Positions 57,025 to 64,000 of a stretch of 64,000 nucleotides of DNA are shown piece after piece. This DNA is from Nansenia antarctica. Lineage: Eukaryota; Chordata; Actinopteri; Argentiniformes; Microstomatidae. The DNA lies in the NCBI GenBank assembly GCA_963989245.1, contig OZ022344.1, positions 11,930,231 to 11,994,230 on the forward strand. Direction: 5' to 3'. The stretch's first letter is position 1. Every line of letters begins with the position of its first letter. The notes under the pieces are model-generated. The model was not told the origin of the DNA. It saw only the letters and a list, made by a program, of their open reading frames with translations, and searched no databases. The position numbers and the translations under genes were made by a program.

Positions 57025-57124
57025 CCCTCTCTGTCCTGCCTCCAGTAGAGAATACAGCCTATAATGCTGACCAGATGGGTGTGCAACAGTTCTTTTGTGA
57101 TCTCAGAACACAACAGGGTGGGTC

Positions 57125-57189
<65 letters not shown>

Positions 57190-58019
57190 ACGAGGGTGTC
57201 CAATACAGATGTGTTTGTTCAAGCGAGAGGATCTGATATCCTGAGGAGAGGATTGAGGATGCAGCCTGTTGAGGAATTTAAAGCAGCTTTTCCTCCAACA
57301 ACAGACCTGGGGGGGGGTCATAGTTAACAGACCAGGTGGGGTCATAGTTAACAGACCAGGGGGGGGGGGTCATAGTTAACAGACCAGGGGGGGTCATAGT
57401 CAACAGACCAGGGGGGGGGGGTCATAGTTAACAGACCAGGTGGGGTCATAGTTAACAGACCAGGGGGGGGGGGTCATAGTCAACAGACCAGAGGGGGTCA
57501 TAGTTAACAGACCAGGGGGGGGGGGTCATAGTCAACAGACCAGGGGGGGTCATAGTTAACAGACCAGGGGGGTCATAGTTAACAGACTGGGGGGGGGGGG
57601 GTCATAGTTAACAGACCAGGGGGGTCATAGTTAACAGACCAGGGGGGGTCATAGTTAACAGACCAGGGGGGGTAATAGTTAACAGACCAGGGGGGGTAAT
57701 AGTTAACAGACCGGGGGGGTCATAGTTAACAGACCAGGGGGGGTAATAGTTAACAGACCAGGGGGGGTAATAGTTAACAGACCGGGGGGGGGTCATAGTC
57801 AACAGACCAGGGGGGGTAATAGTTAACAGACCAGGGGGGGGGGTCATAGTCAACAGACCAGGGGGGGTCATAGTTAACAGACCAGGGGGGGGTCATAGTT
57901 AACAGACCAGGGGGGTCATAGTTAACAGACCAGGGGGGGGGTCATAGTTAACAGACCAGGGGGGATTGACCCACACATGACTCCTCCACCTCACCATCTC
58001 TGCCTTGATAGACAGACAT

Positions 58020-58056
<37 letters not shown>

Positions 58057-60152
58057 GACAGAGAGTGAATCATCTATCCGTCCATCTATCAGTCATAGCA
58101 GGAAAAGGTCTATGCTCATCTATGCTCATTGGCAATCATAATGCTAGAAGAAGGAAGAATTAAGTTTTTTTTTTTTGATTTTACAGTAGTGAAAATGATC
58201 AGGGGGTTAGATGGGATGTCGATGTCTCAGGAGGGACAGTTAGGTGTAGCCTGAAGAGATGGGTCTTCAGTCTACGGCGGGAGATAGGGAGTGACTCTGC
58301 AGTCCTGACAGCCGTGGGAAGCTCGTTGCACCAGCGGGTTGCCAGGACAGTGAAAACATTCCTAAACCAATTTGTGCGTGTGTCACTAGATTTGATTTAG
58401 TTGAAAATAATGGAAGTACAGTTCGCACGGCGGATGTTGAGGGTGACTAAAGCATCATGTGCTCATGTTTACAGGGGAATGTTGACGGTGACTAGCCCTG
58501 GCCACACCAGACGATCAGAAAACGTATAAAAACCTACAAATGTATACAAACTATTTGATTTGATCCATGGAATTCGGGCGTGACGTTTTCGCCAAGCGTA
58601 AATCAAGGGAGTGGCCTATCTCTGGTATATACAGTGTCCGGTCGCTGCCTCCAGGCCAACATTAGCAGAACCAACACACTCCCGGATCAGATGACTATAT
58701 GAACATCCCCTCTCTGGAGCAGGAAATACCAATGTGTTCTGCTGCTTGACTGGGTCAGACTCCATGGTACTGACTCGATCACCATAGTACTGACAGGGTC
58801 AGCTATGACACCATGGTACCGTGGTGCAACATGTCCAACAGGTCTGATATAGAGAAGGATCGGGAGAAAGACATGTCGTGTTTGTTCTCTGTATTCCCCC
58901 GGCTGCCATTGTTCTGACATGATGTTATGAGTATCTGTATCCTTGATGACAATGGGATTGCTGTCACCTCATAGGTTCACTTGGGACACGCCTCTGTCTG
59001 AGTTGACCTCTAACCTTTAGAATCAGAACACTGGAGCAGAGGAGGAACTTCTACGTTGGCTAATGTCTCCCCCTGGCTGTCACCCTGGGTCACTACACCC
59101 CAGTATACACAGTCAGCAGGGAAGGAAACCTGCAGTGTAGTATCTAAACCTATTATTGTACTGTACGCCTACCAGTTGGTCTCTCTCTCTCTCCCTCACC
59201 TCCCTCCCACACCCTCTCTCACGCTCTCCCTCCCTCCCTCTCTCTCTGTAGAAGTGGGATGTGAATCTGAAGGTATTGGCAGAGAGCTATGCAGTGAAGT
59301 GTGAGTGGCAGCACAACCCTGACATGCCTGAGGACACGGGGGAGAACCTGTACGCCGCCACTGGAACCCTTGATGTCAGCGCGGCGATGAGGAAGTGGTA
59401 CCTGGAGCACGAAGACTACGACTACAACAACAACACCTGTCAGGAAGACAAGATGTGTGGACACTACACCCAGGTAGTACACAACATACTACATACTACA
59501 CACTACACCCAGGTAGTACACAACATACTACATACTACACACTACACCCAGGTAGCACACTGCACACTACATACTACATTCTGCGCACTACACTCTACCC
59601 CCAGGTGGCACACTACATACTACACCCTACACCCTACACACTACATACTACATACTACACCCTACACATGACACCCAACACACTACACGCTACACACTAC
59701 TTCCTACACACTACACACTACACCCTACATACTACACCCTACACACTACATACTACACACTACACACTACACACTACATACTACACACTGCATACTACAG
59801 ACTGCACACTACATGCAATACTACCTCTTACACGAGTGCAATCTTTATGCAAATATTTTGTATTTTTTTGTACTACTTGTGTTGTTCATTTGTCTCGTCT
59901 TATTTGTCTCTTACAACTATTGTCACTTGTCCAATTGTCTCACTTGTCTCTTATAACTACCGCCACTTTATTTTTGTTGTTGCTGCAACGTCGAGGAACT
60001 GAAGCCTAAAAATGTTACTCTCTCTACACTCTTATACTTATATAATGGGATGTAACAAGAAACTTGAAACACTACATACTACATACTACATACTGCACAA
60101 TACACACTACACATTGCACACTACACCCAAGTGACACACTACACACTACACA

Positions 60153-60186
<34 letters not shown>

Positions 60187-60469
60187 CATACTACAATACA
60201 CTACAATACACTACACTACATAGTACACATGTCTGTTGTGTGTTTCAGATTGTGTAGGCAGACTACTATGTAGGTTTAGGGTTAAATACTGTGTGTTTGT
60301 GTGTGTGTGTGTGTTTCAGATGGTGTGGGCAGACTCTCAGGCTGTGGGCTGTGCTGCCCATCGCTGTGACACCATGGAAGGGCTGGACTTTGAGAAGGCC
60401 ACCTTGCTGGTCTGCAACTACTTCCCAGCGTAAGGACAGAGTATTCACTCATGTAGTGGGTAACTAGAG

Positions 60470-60523
<54 letters not shown>

Positions 60524-60665
60524 CTGAGTATACTGACAGTATGCTGACAGTGCAATGTAAGTCGCTTTGGATAAAGCGTATATACAGTATATTATCATTC
60601 TCATACAGGAAGCATGTCTATTGTATGTCTCACTGACATCCCAGGGTGACTGTTGACTTGTGGTA

Positions 60666-60725
<60 letters not shown>

Positions 60726-61754
60726 GCGCGTGCGTGTTCCAGGGGTAACTATGAAGGAGAGAAGCCGTACCAGGAGGGGGAGTCATGCTCCATGTGTCCA
60801 GAGGACCTGCAGAGATGTGAATCCAACCTCTGTGGTAAGGTGTCACTCCAACCTCTGGCTAAGGTCAGGACAGGAGAGGAGAGGACAGGACAGGACAGGA
60901 CAGGACAGGACAGGACAGGACAGGAGAGGAGAGGAGAGGAGAGGAGAGGAGAGGAGAGGAGAGGAGAGGACAGGACAGGACAGGACAGGACAGGAGAGGA
61001 GAGGACAGGAGAGGAGAGGAGAGGAGAGGAGAGGAGAGGACAGGACAGGACAGGACAGGACAGGAGAGGAGAGGAGAGGAGAGGAGAGGAGAGGTCAGGA
61101 CAGGACAGGACAGGACAGGACAGGACAGGACAGGACAGGACAGGACAGGACAGGACAGGACAGGTCAGGACAGGACAGGACAGGACAGGACAGGACAGGA
61201 CAGGTCAGGACAGGACAGGACAGGACAGGACAGGTCAGGACAGGTCAGGACAGGACAGGACAGTATTGAGGTATTGTCCATCTGAAGATAGAGAATGATC
61301 CTTGGTGTATGTATGTGTGTGTGTGTGTGTGTGTGTCTCCACAGTGTCTGATGACCCACAGCCTTCAGAGGAGCCTGGTGGTGATGTTGATGAAGATGAG
61401 GGGACAGACAGTCCTCCCCCTGGTTCTGACAGACCTTACACACCCACCGCTACAGAGGATGATATCTACATACATCCAGGCACCCAGGAGCCAGAACTGG
61501 AGTCAGCCCAACCGGACCGAACAGACCAACCCTGGACCCCAGAACCAACCATGGAGGACAGGGGGGTGAGCGAGGAGAACGGGGGGGTGAGGGAGGAGGA
61601 CGGGGGGGTGAGGGAGGAGGACGGGGGGGTGAGGGAGGAGGACGGGGGGCAGGGTGCGGCAAAAGAGAATGGGAAAACAATGAATGGTGGAGACACCTCC
61701 AAACCTCTTCTCCTGGTCATCAGTCTGCTGGTCTGCCTGTCTCTGGAGTTGTGA
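54286..61754 (+). CDS. pi16: Peptidase inhibitor 16-like CAP-domain protein (complete, five exons)
   Basis: Exons 54286-54498, 59252-59473, 60320-60429, 60743-60834 and 61345-61754. All are GT-AG and phases join, giving 348 residues. Residues 1-40 are a signal peptide with hydrophobic core AVWAVLLMLWVSV. The CAP domain follows: LHNRYRGEV, CEWQHNPDMPEDTGENLYA, CGHYTQ joined to MVWADSQAVGC (CAP motif 1, split by intron 2) and LLVCNYFPAGNY (CAP motif 2). Then a short cysteine segment, CSMCPEDLQRCESNLC. An acidic proline-rich stalk holds four GGVREED-like repeats. The hydrophobic end LLLVISLLVCLSLEL suggests a GPI signal. This layout matches vertebrate PI16, a secreted or membrane-tethered CRISP-superfamily protein. 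GLIPR1-like relatives are the main alternative. The ATG has G at -3. Confidence 0.88.
54790..56370. repeat. 1.6-kb minisatellite in PI16-like intron 1
   Basis: More than fifty units of about 28 bp with ggttctctgttagaaaggac and catggtgg. Variants (cagaa/tagaa, acagaacc, ggg/gggg) are mixed throughout. Long frames across it are artefacts. Confidence 0.95.
56480..57200. repeat. TG and GA microsatellites, intron 1
   Basis: (TG)n at 56497-56528, 56650-56711 and 57126-57188, and (GA)n at 56964-57022, separated by unique DNA. Confidence 0.85.
57300..57965. repeat. G-run minisatellite, PI16-like intron 1
   Basis: Nearly thirty units of catagttaacagaccagg followed by 5-12 Gs. Each unit contributes a G-run, so the plus (coding) strand could form G-quadruplexes. 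Confidence 0.92.
58185..58480 (-). repeat. L2-type LINE fragment, reverse
   Basis: gaagagatgggtcttcagtc and acagccgtgggaagctcgtt are the reverse complement of the L2 ORF end seen at 8440-8525. Lies in intron 1. Confidence 0.7.
59474..60230. repeat. actacacactacata repeat grown from exon 2, PI16-like intron 2
   Basis: Three tandem 39-bp copies at the exon edge (59460-59551) grade into hundreds of bases of ctacacactacatactac, interrupted at about 59820-60070 by unrelated DNA and resuming to 60230. Confidence 0.85.
60868..61265. repeat. (GGACA)n/(GGAGA)n purine tract, PI16-like intron 4
   Basis: About 400 bp of alternating aggacaggacagg and aggagaggagagg blocks fill most of the 510-bp intron between exons 4 and 5. 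Long frames here are artefacts. Confidence 0.95.
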
Positions 61755-61787
61755 GGACACACACACACACACACAGACGTTCATCTG

Positions 61788-62123
61788 AATAAATAACTGG
61801 AGCTGGAACGTAGTTTTCCTACAAACTGGATGTATACTGCATTTATGGACTTATATTGAATAATCAAAAGTATGTGTTGTTAACAACAGCCTCCCTCGCT
61901 CCCTCCCCTCAATCCCCTCCCTCCTCCCTCTCCCCTCCCTCTCTGCACAGTGCATATATCATAGACATATACACACATATCAAGTAGAGCAGCTTAACGA
62001 CCTGTTACTAATCTGACAGCAACTGTTTTTAAAGCAAGAGGCACGCCTTCATTTTTAGGCGTAAGGAATTGTCAATACTGAATATTTTTGTAAATGTCTG
62101 TATATAGATGATATGATAATAAA
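61788..62123 (+). promoter_or_regulatory. PI16-like polyadenylation signals
   Basis: AATAAA at 61788-61793 (34 nt after the stop) and at 62118-62123, the second followed by a T/G-rich stretch (attgtttgttctagttgg). The second looks like the main site. Confidence 0.6.
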
Positions 62124-62169
62124 TATTGTTTGTTCTAGTTGGCGTGTCTCCACATAATCTATTCATTGT

Positions 62170-62998
62170 GTGCCAGGGGAGGCTGGTGGAGGTAGAAATC
62201 AGAGGATGGTATCAAAAATGTTGCCTCTCCCCTCTTCTCCTCCACTCTGCCTCTCTTCTCCTCCACTGTCTCTCCTCTCCTCTCCTCTTCCAATCTGCCT
62301 CCTCTTCTCTCCTTTCCTCTCCTCTCCACTCTGCCTCTGCTTTCTTTTACTCCGCCTCTCTTCTCATCTCCTCTCCACTCTGCCTCTCCCTCCTCTCTTC
62401 CAGAGAGAGAGAAAGACAAGACAAGGGAAGAGTAAGAGAAAGAGAGAGAAGGGTTAGATAAAAGCTGTGAGTAAGTGGGAAGACAGTGTAGAATATTTAC
62501 TTTAAGAATTTGGTTGAAATAGTTCAAGAGTAAAACTTCTGAGTTACAGACTATTTGTTTAAACAAAGGTTAGATACAGCTTATAGCATTACTCATAGAA
62601 GGTCGGCCGTGGGAAAGAGCCGCTGGGAAAGAGAAAGAGCTTTCTTTAGCTCATAAATGTATACCCCCAATGATATGATAATACAAGTCTATGAAAAGGC
62701 ACCTATACAGTCCTATCACAATACTTAGAGATGGTCAAGGTGTGAAAAGAGGGTTAGGTTACAGACAGTATCACTCAGGTCAAAGGGCAGGGGGCAGGTC
62801 ACAGGAAGGGAAGCCGTCTTTGACCATGTGCTAGGACAAAGAAATGAGAGGGGTGGAGTGGGGGCAGGTAGCCTGTCCTCCCTAGGCCTGAGCAGACAGT
62901 CATAAAAACCCCTTCTAGGAATGTGACAATCAATAAGACAGGTATCTACAGCCAGGTTCTATACACATGTTTATATGTGTGTGTGTGAAGATATACCA
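62170..62998. other. Downstream intergenic DNA, no gene seen
   Basis: A caggggaggctggtgg fragment at 62176 is followed by a pyrimidine-rich tract (62225-62400) and a purine-rich tract (62402-62455). The rest is unique DNA. Confidence 0.5.
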
Positions 62999-63110
62999 CA
63001 GGGCTCTCAAGTCTCACGCATTGGGCGTGAGACACACGCATTTCAACCCGTTCACACGCTCACACGCCACACCTTGTCTCACGCCCAATGCGTGAGACTT
63101 GAGAGCCCTG
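62999..63110. mobile_element. 112-bp palindromic MITE (copy 2)
   Basis: Same length and ends as 50449-50560; one internal difference when compared in reverse. Flanked by a 6-bp direct repeat atacca (62993-62998, 63111-63116). Confidence 0.9.
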
Positions 63111-63164
63111 ATACCACAACAGCAGCACACCAAGCTCACAAACACACAAACACACGCACGCATG

Positions 63165-63167
63165 CAT

Positions 63168-63209
<42 letters not shown>

Positions 63210-63314
63210 AAACTAGCAGCACACCAAACCCATGTGCACCAGATTCAGCACAACTAAAATATTAATTCAACACTTCCACAGCAGCTATTTCTAGAGATGC
63301 ATTTACAGACTGCT

Positions 63315-63372
<58 letters not shown>
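63165..63372. repeat. CA and TG microsatellites
   Basis: (CA)n at 63168-63202 and (TG)n at 63320-63372. Confidence 0.85.
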
Positions 63373-63375
<3 letters not shown>

Positions 63376-63684
63376 GTTCAGTGTTCTTGCTGGCTCTTTA
63401 AGAGACAGGCTTGCAGGAACTCTCTCAGACGTTCAAATGCCACGTTACATCACCAGGACTCTGCCATGTGATTGGTTGTGACAGTTTTAGGTTTCTGAGA
63501 GCGCTGACAGTGAGATAATGCACCACAAAGAACAGAAATTCATACCCACAATTCCCTAGCAAATATGCACTTGCTTCTGTTGTATGGGCATTGTGGGTAA
63601 TTGTGAATTTCTGTTTTTTCTGTTGTATTATATATTGTAACATGTGCCTTTGATGTTTAAAAACATACAAAAGAAACTTTCTTC

Positions 63685-63930
63685 TCCTTGCACAACGACT
63701 GCCAATGGCCCCTGGCCTGAGCTAGATTACTTTTCCTGCTACGACTGTTTGATTGATGATTCACTTATTTAGTCAAATGTATTGATTATGAGTCACTTTG
63801 GAATAAGGTGTCTGCTAAATGCCAAAAATGTAATGTTGGTTCCTCTTTCATTATAACTGTATTAACATACCTGTGATGTTTCATTATAACTGTATTAACA
63901 TACCTGTGATGTTTCATTATAACTGTATCA
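63685..63930 (+). repeat. L2 tail fragment and 33-bp tandem repeat
   Basis: 63690-63835 is an L2/SINE tail (attgattatgagtcactttg, tctgctaaatgccaaaaatg). It is followed by three copies of a unit containing tttcattataactgtattaa (63848-63930). Confidence 0.75.
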
Positions 63931-64000
63931 CGTCTGAGATTATATTCATGCAGGTATGTGCAAGTCTATAGGTCCGGCCCTCCATCTAACAATTACAAAT

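Overview
The window looks like nuclear DNA of a ray-finned (teleost) fish. It carries three GT-AG spliced vertebrate genes, dense CA/GA microsatellites and long minisatellites, and a typical fish set of transposons: L2-type LINEs, many hAT elements and MITEs, a Tc1-like element, and Copia and Gypsy LTR elements. A hAT-like fragment at 11633-11745 resembles a repeat I associate with salmon/pike relatives. That placement is only a guess. An assembly gap of 200 Ns lies at 16301-16500.

Layout. (1) 1074-4690, minus: arl8a, complete in seven exons (187 residues), an Arf-like GTPase of lysosomes. (2) 4.7-11 kb: an intergenic repeat mosaic with a hAT MITE, a hAT transposase fragment, an L2 LINE fragment and telomere-like minisatellites. 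(3) 11047-16131, minus: ptpn7, a KIM-type protein tyrosine phosphatase. Eight coding exons run from the kinase interaction motif to the stop; the N-terminal exon was not found and may lie in or beyond the gap. arl8a next to ptpn7 matches the human 1q32 order, which supports both names. (4) About 17-53.4 kb: a repeat island with almost no host genes. It holds a Gypsy 3' end whose LTR is split by a 17-kb insertion with perfect 8-bp target duplications. Inside that insertion are a young Copia element with identical LTRs, other hAT elements, a LINE reverse transcriptase ORF and one unrecognised 235-codon ORF. Beyond it lie an inverted LTR split by another hAT, a Tc1-like element split by a hAT, and palindromic MITEs. 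(5) 54286-61754, plus: a PI16-like gene, complete in five exons (348 residues), encoding a secreted or GPI-anchored CAP-domain protein. Its introns hold two large minisatellites and a long purine tract.

The genes form no operon or pathway; they are ordinary separate eukaryotic genes. Two signals deserve a second look. First, splice sites in ptpn7 and the PI16-like gene have been caught up in tandem repeats at four exon edges. Second, two copies of one hAT family flank about 15 kb of cargo, and only the outermost ends carry matching target-site duplications. That is the footprint of a composite hAT transposon or of a recombination event imitating one.
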